From Purshia tridentata (taxonomy: Eukaryota > Streptophyta > Magnoliopsida > Rosales > Rosaceae): DNA of 23,380 nt. Shown in pieces: positions 1 through 10,400 of this stretch. The notes under the pieces are model-generated. The model saw only the letters and a program-made list of their open reading frames with translations. It ran no database searches and was not told the origin of the DNA. The position numbers and the translations under genes were made by a program. The stretch lies in the NCBI GenBank assembly GCA_003254885.1, contig QANT01005423.1, forward strand, positions 1 through 23,380, in the 5' to 3' direction. The first letter of the stretch is position 1. Each line of letters opens with the position of its first letter.

Positions 1-217
1 CTCTGGATCTTCCACCTCTAAACGCATTCCAGCCTACCGTCGTTCTCTGCCGTCGAAACCCACCAAAAACCAAGCTCAGCCTCTTCTCTTCCTCCTTCCC
101 TAGTCTCAGCTCTTTTCAAAACTCAATCTCCTCTATTTCTCCCTTGATCTCCAAAAAAACTAAACAAAACCCAAGAATTCCAATCCCAAACCTAGAAATT
201 TCATCTAGGCAAAGAGT
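1..217. other. Non-genic left edge
   Basis: Pyrimidine-rich DNA with no ORF that I recognise. It runs directly into the CGAAATTT repeat and may belong to the same repetitive unit, cut by the window edge. Low information. Confidence 0.3.
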
Positions 218-490
218 TTGGTTCGAAATTTTACCGAAATTTTCCGAAATTTTCCGAAATTTCACCAAAATTTCACCGAAATTTTCCGAAATTTCGCCGA
301 AATTTCGGTAGTCTATCCCGAAATTTTACCATATCACCACAAATTCTTTCTTAAAATTTCCCCGAAATTTCGCCGAAATTTTACTGAAATTTCCGAAATT
401 TTACCGAAAAATGGCTGAAATGATGATTTCGTTTCGGAACCCTCCAAAAACGATAATTTCGGCGAAATTTCGCCGAAATTACCGAAATTA
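218..490. repeat. Fuzzy CGAAATTT repeat array with inner palindromes
   Basis: The core CGAAATTT recurs about every 10-13 bases with variable linkers (TAC, TC, CAC, CGC). Because the core and its linkers are partly self-complementary, the array contains perfect palindromes, the longest being 28 bp at 454-481. The ORF through 218-418 is only a translation of this repeat (N-F/R-N-F rich) and is not a gene. Related CGAAATT-type sequence recurs near 865 and 1.5 kb right of the rps10 gene near 21950, so this is probably a dispersed, mobile-element-derived family. The family is not identified. Confidence 0.7.
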
Positions 491-900
491 CACTCCTTGG
501 TTATAAGTTAACTTTTATCAAATTATAATTTGTCTAAAATATTATTTATTTAGAATACATTTATATTAGGACAACTTAATAAATGTAGATATAGTTGTAA
601 ATACAAAAATTAAAATAAATTTAAAAAATATAAAACTAAATAATAGTCTTTTGTTTATTTCATAATAATTATATAACTAAGTAATTTTTGATTAAATTAT
701 AATTTTGAATAAGTAATTTTAAAATAAATAATTCTGATTATAATTTTGCATTACGTAATAAGTATCTTTATAAGAATGGAATCATACTTAAGAATTAAAT
801 TTTGAATTTCAATAAAATTTCAAAGGTTTAAAAATATAAATTTTTTTTCATAAAACATAAATTTCGGTGAAAATTTTGATTAAAATAACTAAAATTTTTA
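491..900. other. AT-rich non-genic DNA
   Basis: Very AT-rich stretch without coding potential. A CGGTGAAAATTTTG segment near 865-880 resembles the array at 218-490, so the whole of about 200-900 may be one decayed non-autonomous element. I could not define terminal inverted repeats or a target duplication. Confidence 0.35.
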
Positions 901-1110
901 ACAATAAAATCTGAAAACCCCTAAAACGCTAAAACTCCCTCACTCTTTTCATTTTTCAAATAAATGAAAAAATAAATTGAAAGAGAAAATTAATACTGGG
1001 TTAGAGTGTTGGACGGTATTAGGCAGCGTCTGTCCCACTGAAATTGCTGAGCTCGACAGACTCAACTTTCCGCATAAATGGATTACACAGTTTCACATGC
1101 TCTGTTCAAC

Positions 1111-1245
1111 CCTCTCTCTCTCTCTCTCTCTCTCTAACTCTTTCTCTTATATATCGGTATCACCCAAGTGAAGTCGCCATTGATTGAGCTCATATTCATA
1201 TAGCTGCTGCTGCTGCATTATTAAGTGCTAAGCAAGAAGAAGAAA
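1111..1245 (+). promoter_or_regulatory. Core promoter and 5' UTR of the beta-galactosidase gene
   Basis: A CT microsatellite (about 1111-1135) is followed by a TATA-like TTATATAT at 1147-1154. That would put transcription start near 1180 and leave a 5' UTR of about 65 nt ending in purine-rich AAGAAGAAGAAA just before the ATG at 1246. CT-rich (Y-patch) tracts next to TATA boxes are common in plant core promoters. Start site and strength are inferred, not seen. A short GCTGCTGCTGCTGC run lies at 1203-1216 in the leader. Confidence 0.45.
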
Positions 1246-1422
1246 ATGAAGCCGCCGAGCTTACCCATAATGCCAAAAATGCCATGCCTGCTTTCACTGT
1301 TATTGTGCTTGACAATTTGTTCTGCAAGTAATGTCAGCTACGACAGTCGCTCTTTGATAATTGATGGCCAGCGGAAGCTCCTCATCTCTGCTGCCATTCA
1401 CTACCCTCGCAGTGTCCCTGGG
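1246..1422 (+). CDS. BGAL10: Exon 1: signal peptide and start of the GH35 domain
   Basis: Encodes residues 1-59. A basic, proline-rich start is followed by a hydrophobic core ([12 protein letters not shown], residues 14-25) and a small-residue cleavage site SAS (26-28), giving a mature N-terminus at NVSYD. The plant GH35 opening follows ([27 protein letters not shown]). The exon ends in phase 0 at a GGG|GTACGT donor. A GTG 21 nt upstream is in frame but is not a plausible start. Confidence 0.9.
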
Positions 1423-4400
1423 GTACGTAAACGTAACCTTCAATTCTCAGAACTAATCTCTCTCTTGTTTGGTTTCCGAGAAGATATGTACAAAAAATAT
1501 ACTCTTTTTTAAAAAATGAATAAGAAAGAGAATGTTAGTAGTTAGCTAGCTAGCTAGCTCTCTTGGGTTCTGCATTTTAATTCCCAATTTAGTGCAGCCT
1601 GATTGTGTTTGATTTATTTTCTCTATTATTTAAAATTTAGATTTGCTTTTGTGAATTCTTTGTTTTGCTGATTTGGGAGGTTGCGGATTAGGACCAAGAT
1701 TAGATTATATTGTGACACTATGACAATATGTGGGTTTATTGACATTCTCTCTGTTTCATTGAGCATATGTACTTAATTTTGATTTGCTATATGATGATTT
1801 TCCATATGGTTGCATTTTCTGTTACTTGTTCCATCGGCACTTCGTTTAAAGCATGATTGTGGTGTGTGTAGATGTGGCCGAGCCTAGTTCAAACGGCAAA
1901 GGAAGGAGGGGTTGATGTGATTGAAACATATGTATTTTGGAATGGTCACGAACCATCTCAGGGCAATGTGAGTGAAGTTAAAAAGAAAGCTCTTCTAATT
2001 TGTGACATATGCGTTAAGAGGTACCTATCTAATAGAATAAACTGATTTGTACCATTTTCGTTTTCCTTAATTGTGATTTTCAGTATTATTTTGGAGGACG
2101 ATATGATCTGGTCAAGTTTGCGAAGATTGTGGAGCAGGCCGGAATGTATTTGATTCTTCGAATTGGTCCATTTGTTGCAGCAGAATGGTACTTTGGGTAT
2201 GTCATTCTATTTTCAGATTGTAATATTGATTTCTAGAGGATATAATTTTGATATTGGCTCTTGATGCATGCCTGTGCGAAATATCAAAATTCAGTAATAT
2301 ATTTTAATATTTTTTCTTACTTTATTGTTTGAGAACTCCTGAGACATGTTTGTTTCGTACAGTGGGATACCTGTTTGGTTGCATTATGTGCCTGGAACTG
2401 TATTTCGAACTGAAAATCAGCCCTTTAAGGTATGGAAGTCAAATTGTTAAACCCTAGGTCAGAAATCTTTATAGATACTGTTCAAAGAATATTCATATTT
2501 CCATATGATCCTTTATTCAACTGTGATAGAGATTGGATTTCATCCTTTTTTTTTTTTTTTTGCTGTTATAAGTTTTTGTTAATTTAATCTATGCTTTGGT
2601 GAGTATTTTCTTTTATGTTTTTTCTAGCTAGGTATTGTCTTAGTTTTTATTTTAGATTAATTCCCAAATGTTTAACCGATTGTGTTGGCCTCAATTTACT
2701 AGGCCTTTGTCTTTCAATTTATGCAGACCTTTTTCTGGGACTGCACATTTGTGCAGACATGATTAATTATTAAACCCATTATCTTTCATTTTTTCTTCAT
2801 CTTCCCCTCATTCTTTTTCTTCCTGTCGTATTTTCTCTCCTTAATGTATTTCTATTTTGGTGCTACATCAAACTATTTCCCATATGAAATTAATTATTTT
2901 CCCCTTTCTAACTTATTCATTCTTTTTCTTGGGGTTCAGTATTACATGCAGAAGTTTACGGCATTCATAGTTAACCTAATGAAACAGGAGAAGCTTTTTG
3001 CATCACAAGGAGGTCCCATTATCTTGGCACAGGCAAGTATCTTCAACTTCGAAACTAGTTTGATGAATTTTGAATGTGCTTAAATCTTTTTTATACTCTA
3101 GCAAGTACTGGAGAGGTCAGAGAAAGATTGTAAATATAATTCGTGAACCTTGTTTCCTTCTAATAAATGGGAGCTTTGAGCCCAATTTTTAAAGCCCAGT
3201 TACCTGTTTATATGATTGTTTATGCTGATTCGATTTGTTGCTCAAAAAGATATCAATATGATTTTGTGTAATCATTCTAGCTCCCTCATTCATTACATTG
3301 TGTGATTGGAAGTGGGTCTCAGTTTCCAAAGATCATTATCTTGTTTTTTATTTTTTCTTTTGTCTTGCATTGATCCTTTTCTTTTTTATTTTTAATGGGA
3401 AACATATGCTTTTATTTAATAATATAAAGGACGAAGTACATAAAACTGATGAACATGATGTCCATCCATTCTCAAGAGAATTGATGAAATTCTCAGTGTA
3501 CCTAAATTTTTGTTTTTCTTACCAGTAAGTATTATCCCCACAAAAAAAAAAAAATGTTCATCTACATTATTGTTGTATGCAATACCGCTTATATGTAAAG
3601 GATATTGGTATAATGGTATTTGAAAGTAAATTTTCCTGAGTTAAAATGATATTGGTATCATAATATAGTAGACTTGTTACTTATCAGTTTTAAATTATAA
3701 TAATTTGATACTGGAAAGCCCCATAGATTCTGATCCCAGAAAGCCAAATATTCTGTTTATTTGTCTCTTTCATATTCTGTTAATTTTTTTTTAGCTTTTG
3801 CTTTGATTTCTGTTAGAATTCTTGTTCCCAAAGTCACAGCTTTTTAATTCTTTTATCTTTTCAAGTTGATGGATTGAAGGTTTGGAAATTCACTCTGGGT
3901 TTTAGGTTTGGATCTTGCTTGGCGAGACTTAGAATGAAAAGACAAGAAAAAAATTTGCTTCAATTTCATTTATATATAGCTTTGTAACAGATATTAAGCT
4001 TCATTCAACATGTCTTTTGCTGCAGATAGAAAATGAATATGGATACTACGAAAAAGATTATGGAGACGGGGGAAAACAATATGCCATGTGGGCTGCTAGC
4101 ATGGCTGTTTCTCAGAATATAGGTGTGCCTTGGATTATGTGCCAACAATTTGATGCTCCAGAGTCCGTGGTAAGGGTCTAAACTTAGTATGTTCTTAAGT
4201 CTGGCTAAGAGATGTATTGTATAATTACAATTATCAAAAGTAATTGACACCATCCAGATTTTGAGTATCATGAATGAAACAATATAAAAAAGGAAAAACA
4301 GAAAAATGTAGTTTTTGAAATTAAAAGATTTGGTTGTTGGCCAACAAGCTTGTGGTCTAATGGTATTTCTCTTACCAAGGATGGAAGAGGTCCCAAGTTC

Positions 4401-7400
4401 ATATCTCCCTCCCCCAAGATAATAAAAGATTTGGTTTTTGACTAATGGAATTAGGACAGTATTTGTGCACACAGAGTTTAATGATATTATCCTTTAATTG
4501 AGTTTGTGAGATTAAAAGTTTTGGTAAAGCCCTAGAGAACCCTTGCCCATTTTTCACTTCAGACGAGATCCGATGAGCGTTTTGCTAGCAGTAATGGTCG
4601 TACTGCAACCCTTCTCCTTTTTTAAGAATTGGGACACCCGGGAGTCAATGAACACCTAAACTCTTCTCTATACAGATTCAAGTTCATAAAGGTGTGACAA
4701 TAAGTTTTGTGCTGATTGTCCAGACTCTACCTACAACAAGCCTTCTCCTTTAGTAGGGATTGGGATCAGAAGTCCAACTGTGGGAACCACAGGCGGAGTT
4801 AAACAGTTGCTGCAAAAGAAACACGGCTATTTTTTTATGGTCTACTCATAAAGGCTGCCTTCACTTACTAAGTCTCTCTCTCTGTCTCTCTCTCTGTCTC
4901 TCTCACTCTCTCTCCCCCACATCCCCCTCTCCCTCTCCGTTGCACTAACAAATATTATGCATATGTAATTTAGGAGCTTAGATTCCATTATTTCTTATTT
5001 GAGTGGTCATGTGATTTGAAAATCATGGTAACACACACTCTCTCTTTTCTCTCTCTTCTCTCTCTATCTCTCTCTCCCTCCCTCTCTCTCCCTCTCCCTC
5101 TCTCTCCCTCTATCTCTCTCTCCCTCCCTCTCTCTCCCTCCCTCTCTCTCCCTCTCCCTCTCTTAACCTTTGTTATTTATTGAATAGTAGCCTTGGAATA
5201 TTTGCATGTTTAGGAATTTTAAAATTCTGCTTAAAGTATGGTCTCCCATGTTTCTTTTGCAGATAAATACTTGTAATTCCTTCTACTGTGATGAATTTAC
5301 ACCAATTTATCCGAACAAACCTAAAATTTGGACAGAGAATTGGCCTGGCTGGTAATGTAGTATTTTGGCTTTGTCTCTATTTGCATTTATACATTGCATT
5401 TTTTTTTTAATATCTCTATTATGATTTCATCATCATTAGCCATCTCAATGGTACTGTAGAAATCTGATGCATTTTTTTTTTTATGTCAGCTCCCACTCAA
5501 AATATTCATTGTTTGCTTAAAACTGTTAGTGATCTACATGGGGATACGCCATGAATAGGAAGATCAGTAGTCCTTTTAGCAATAGACATGCCACTACATT
5601 GCCTATGAAAGGGCCTCTGTAAAAAAAAATGAAAATCATTAAGGTGCACCTTAAATTGACTTGTAAATAGAAAACTGTTAGTCTGAGTAAGTGATGCAGC
5701 ACGTAGTGGGCTTGATCAATAGGATTGCAAGAACATAACCTTCTTTGGGTCTGTTGATTCTCTAGAATGAGAAAAGCCAATAACATCTATTTAACTGATA
5801 ATTGTCTGTCAGAAAAATAGGGATAAACTTCTCTCATAATTTTGTTAATAATTTGAAAACAACCAAAATGTGATAAGGCTACAAGATCCTATTTAAAGGA
5901 TTTAGAAAACTTTGCTAGTAAGATTGTTAATAATCCTAATTGACTAAGGAAATATAAAAACCAACCCTTTTAAGCTAGGAAAACATTAAAAAGACTTGAC
6001 TAAAAAGAAATACAAAATAAGAAAAAATAAACTAAAAGAAAACAGGAAAGTTGTTGTAGCATGTTGTGCGATTGATTCAAGGAGGTTAGGGATCAATTGA
6101 GGAGGCTGGGGATCCATTGCTGGTTGAAAAAAAGCACAAAAACCATGTGAACACCAATCTTTGGGATATATACCACTCAAGGGGATATCAATCCCCCTGC
6201 TGCACTTCTATGGGGTCGATCCCAAAGATCCCCGGATCGATCCCCATTGCTGAAAGCCAATTTTTGCTTCAAACATGCTCTTTTGAACTATCTTTCATCC
6301 ATTTGCTGGATTGGAGCGCATTCTTCCCTCAAACTCTTTCTTGACCTTAATCTGTCACTTCCTTGGAGTTAACACAGATGCACCCTGCATCATCCTCCTC
6401 AGGTTGGAAAGAAATCGCCCTTGAATTCGATCATTCTTAATGATGGTCTTTTCATCCCAAAAATTAGCTTCGCAATCCATAGTTTCAATTGATTTTCTTG
6501 GCACTCTCCAATAGAAGAGATTCAGCACCATCGAAGTCAACATTCCCATAGGAAATATTTTTTGAAGGAACCCATCTTTCTTGATTTACTCTACAATTCA
6601 AATTCCTAGAATCCTTCATAAGAAAATAATCGATCCCAAAAATTCAACATATTCACAAAAACTATTTTCCACAAAATTTATTGGATCTCAAGGCTTCAGA
6701 TCTTCAAGTTCTTCATCTTCAACGATGTCTCTAAGAAATTCTTGTACAACCTTATCTTCAACTTTGCCTTGATCCTTTTCCTTTGAAACTCTATCAAACT
6801 GAACTTTAATGTTAGTCTCACAAATCATTGTCAAAATTTTCATCAACTTCCAAAGAAACATCACAACAAGAATCCTTTGAATCAGAATCAATTATTGGAG
6901 AAATGTTTAAATCCAATGAATTATTTTCTTAAGAGTCGACCAAAATTTCAGTAACTGAAAAATACGTTTTATGAAAACCACCATACTTACACCTAACTGG
7001 ATATTTAGTTGGAGAAGAATCTAACTTAACCTCTTCTTCTTCCATAGATCCTTCTGAAAGGACCAAATTGGTGGCAGGCCTCTGCTCCCTCCTAGGACTC
7101 TGATCCCCATAAGGATTCTCATACCTCTCATCAGCTTTCTTATACACCTTGTTGTCATCGTCTTCATGATTCTAGGGTTGGTTTCGACGCCACCCAGCCA
7201 ACATGGTCACCACCTGTTGGTTCAACACCCACACCTGTCGCATGATGTGTCCTATGTTAACTCACCTGTCCGGCATGATGGAAACCTACTTTGTTATTAA
7301 CTAATTCAGCCCAGACTCGATCGATCATATCACAAGAATACTGCCTTCCCTAGGTCGGTTGATTCTCTAGAATGAGAATAAGCAGAAGAAAGGCATCTAT

Positions 7401-10400
7401 CTAAATCATAATTCTCTAAACTATAAGAAAACTAGGGATAAAGGAGAAAACTTCTCTCTTAATTTAATTAATCATCAAAAAACAACCAAAACACCAAAAG
7501 GTTACAAGACCCATATTTATAGGGCTTAGAAAACTTGGCCACTAAGAATATTACTAATCTAAAATCCTAACTGGCTGATGAAATATGTAGGAAAACATCA
7601 AAAAGAAAGTCTTGACCAAAAAGAAATACACAATAAGAAAAATAATCTACAAGAAATCAGGAAAATTGTTGTAGCACATTATGGGATGAATCCCAGCAGG
7701 TTGGGGAGGAGATGCAATGAGCCAAACCAAACCAATATTATTTGTTTCAATGGTTTTCTGAATTAAATATAACTTCGGGAAGAAAGAGAGCACTGAAGGC
7801 CCTTGGTAAAAAGAATAGCAGATGACAAATGCACCAACTTGATCAATACTTAGCCTAAAGGACAACTTAACACGCTAAAAACAATTATAGCTATGGGATG
7901 TCGAAAGAAAAACACTCCAATTGTTATAGTGAAAAAAAAAAATCCTAGTGAAGACTAAGAAATCTTTATCACAAAATAAAGAACTAGCTGAATGGCTGGA
8001 ATGCTTGAACAATTGAAGAAGGACTTGGTTGAAGGACTGAAGAACTTGAGAGAAAAAAGTTCTGTAGTTGAAAAGTATCGAGTAGTTGTGTGTTGGATTG
8101 ATTGGTTTGTTTGTTTCCTTTTCCTACTTAGGCTTGAAGTAGTGTCATGTAGGAAGGTCGAGCTATCCCTGCCTCTATAAAAAATAATATAAAATAAGAG
8201 GATCGGTAAAATGAGGCAAATAATATCATTGATTTGATTTTGTAACAGTAGCATTAATTTTTTATAATTTCACTCACGAACTAAGCACCATGGAGGTGCA
8301 ATTCCCTAAAGTTCAAGAAATGTGGCTATTCTAGTCTTATCTTGAACCAATACTCTCATTCTCTTACCTTGTCTTGATTCTTTTTGTGAATGTATGCAAA
8401 AGGTCATTGACCGCTTCCATTAATGCTTTATGAAATTCTGAATCAGAATTTCCTCTTAATTTATGGTTGGATCAATCTCCTATTTATTTCAGGTTTTCAA
8501 CATTTGGGGGCAGAAATCCTCACAGGCCACCCGAAGATATTGCTTTCTCTGTAGCTCGTTTTTTCCAAAAAGGCGGCAGTGTACAAAATTACTACATGGT
8601 ATTTCATTAACTTTGTAACAATTTTTCATATATTTGGTGTAATTTTGCTATTAGTTGTTGTGTAGTAATTTATTTTTGGATCCATGTTGACCATTATTAT
8701 TATTCTTATTTATGCTATTAGCATTGGCATTATGATTGCTGACATAATTATGATGATGTTGGTTTTAATCTTAAATTCTTCTTTTTGTGGCCTAGTATCA
8801 TGGTGGAACAAATTTTGGTCGCACTTCAGGTGGGCCATTCATTACCACAAGTTATGACTATGAAGCACCAATTGATGAATATGGTAAGGGTTTTAATTTC
8901 TCATGTTATGTTCAATTTTTAAAATGGAATATGAATTGAGTATATCATAAAATTATTGTAGTACTGTTAATTTATCTATTGTTTTTCATTTGGTCTATAG
9001 GATTACCTAGGCTTCCAAAATGGGGACACCTTAAGCAACTTCACAGTGCGATTAAGTTATGTGAGCATATTATGCTCAATAGTAAGCCAGTTAATGTATC
9101 ACTGGGTCCTTCCCAAGAGGTAAATTTTCTGAGAATATTGCCTTTATCATCGCTAGATATTAATCTTTTCTCTAGTTTGTCCTAGATGTAGTTATCAAAT
9201 AAAACTAGTTTAAAGCATCGTATGTGTACTTTCAGGTTGCTGACTTCATTATTAAGATCACTATGCATGTTCAACTAATCATGATATGCTAGACTGACAT
9301 ATACAAGAATTGCTATATGGATTTTTTTACTTGATGTGTTAATTTTAATTTATTCCGTACTATCATAATCTCTGCTGCTCATACTTTTAACTCATTTAGT
9401 CTTTAGTTTGACATTTGCACTTAAATGTTTTTTTTTTTAATCTATTTCACAACTGGGGAACCATTACTGAAAAGTGCCTGCATTGTAGGCTTATGTGTAC
9501 ACCGACACTTCTGGAGCATGTGCTGCCTTTGTAGCTAACATGGACGACAAAAATGACAAGACAATAGAATTTCGAAATGTGTCATACCATCTGCCAGCAT
9601 GGTCAGTTAGCATACTGCCTGACTGTAAGAATGTAGTATTTAATACAGCAAAGGTAACTACTCAAGTTCTGATGCCTGCATTCTGCAAAATTATGAAACC
9701 CAAAGTACCAATGCCAATCCAGACAAGATAACTTGCTTTCAATTGTTAATACATTTTTCTTATCTTCTATCCACAATACATGCATATATTATATGTGTGT
9801 GTCTATAAATATATATAATATATGTAATATTTTGATGATATCAGGATGTCCGGAATGTAGTTAAACCATATTATACTTGAACATTTGCAATGCACTTTCA
9901 TATAATAGAGTGATTTAACAAGCACTCATAAGTGTCATATTTTTCAAAAGGGTCCCATTCTTCACAATTTCCTTGATATTTTATTACTTATTTTTTTATG
10001 AGCCATCAGTCCATCTCTGAAATGTATCAGAGGTAATGTTTTCTTTCTATTTTACATTGTTTTCTTACTTTTTCTTCTGATTATGACTTCAGACTTCCAG
10101 TTCATCATGATTATGCATAGAAAATCGTGTATAAGACTATTAATATACATTTGGATGCTTGTAAACTACAAAACTGTATTTTACATATGGTCAGGATGTC
10201 CGGATGAGAGACTTACTCTATATATCTAGTTCACTTCTTAGATAGGGTTCCACATCATTCGAACAAGAAGTCAGGCCATTCAAATAGTAGGCCAAAATTT
10301 TCTGTTCTCGGTTCTGATCTTGAGTTTGGGGATTTTAATTGTCCTAAAGTAGTCATCAACCTGTTGACAAAAAAAAGCTGCAAAAATTGGCTTGCCGTTT

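Larger units (their letters stand above)
5711..7708 (-). mobile_element. Decayed LTR-retrotransposon-like element in intron 7
   Basis: Two direct repeats of about 380-395 bp (about 5711-6091 and 7315-7708) share blocks such as GTTGATTCTCTAGAATGAGA and TTGTTGTAGCA in the same order. On the minus strand they read like LTRs: a TATA region (CCCTATAAATAT in the right copy) is followed by a CT-rich leader and a shared end segment. The ~1.2 kb between them has minus-strand acidic and basic gag-like fragments but no protease, reverse transcriptase or integrase, so it is either a gutted copy or a non-autonomous derivative. The repeats have clearly diverged, which points to an old insertion. Exact ends and a target duplication were not resolved. 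It is antisense to the host gene. Confidence 0.55.
5352..8492 (+). other. Intron 7, 3.1 kb, enlarged by a retroelement
   Basis: The largest intron of the gene. About 2 kb (near 5711-7708) is an LTR-like repeat pair with debris between. The remainder (5352-5700 and 7710-8492) is AT-rich with no element I can name. Donor G|GTAATG and acceptor TTTCAG are normal. Confidence 0.8.

Noticed and set aside
3036..3042. GT donor four bases downstream of the GC donor in intron 5
   Set aside because: Using it adds four bases and destroys the frame before the essential IENEYG motif.
4345..4420. Functional tRNA-Pro gene
   Set aside because: The A box is good, but the acceptor and other stems do not pair, the B box is degenerate and flanking target duplications mark it as a retrosequence.
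4005..4472. 155-codon minus-strand ORF
   Set aside because: It is antisense to exon 6 of the galactosidase and continues through intron and the SINE-like insert, with no protein-family features.
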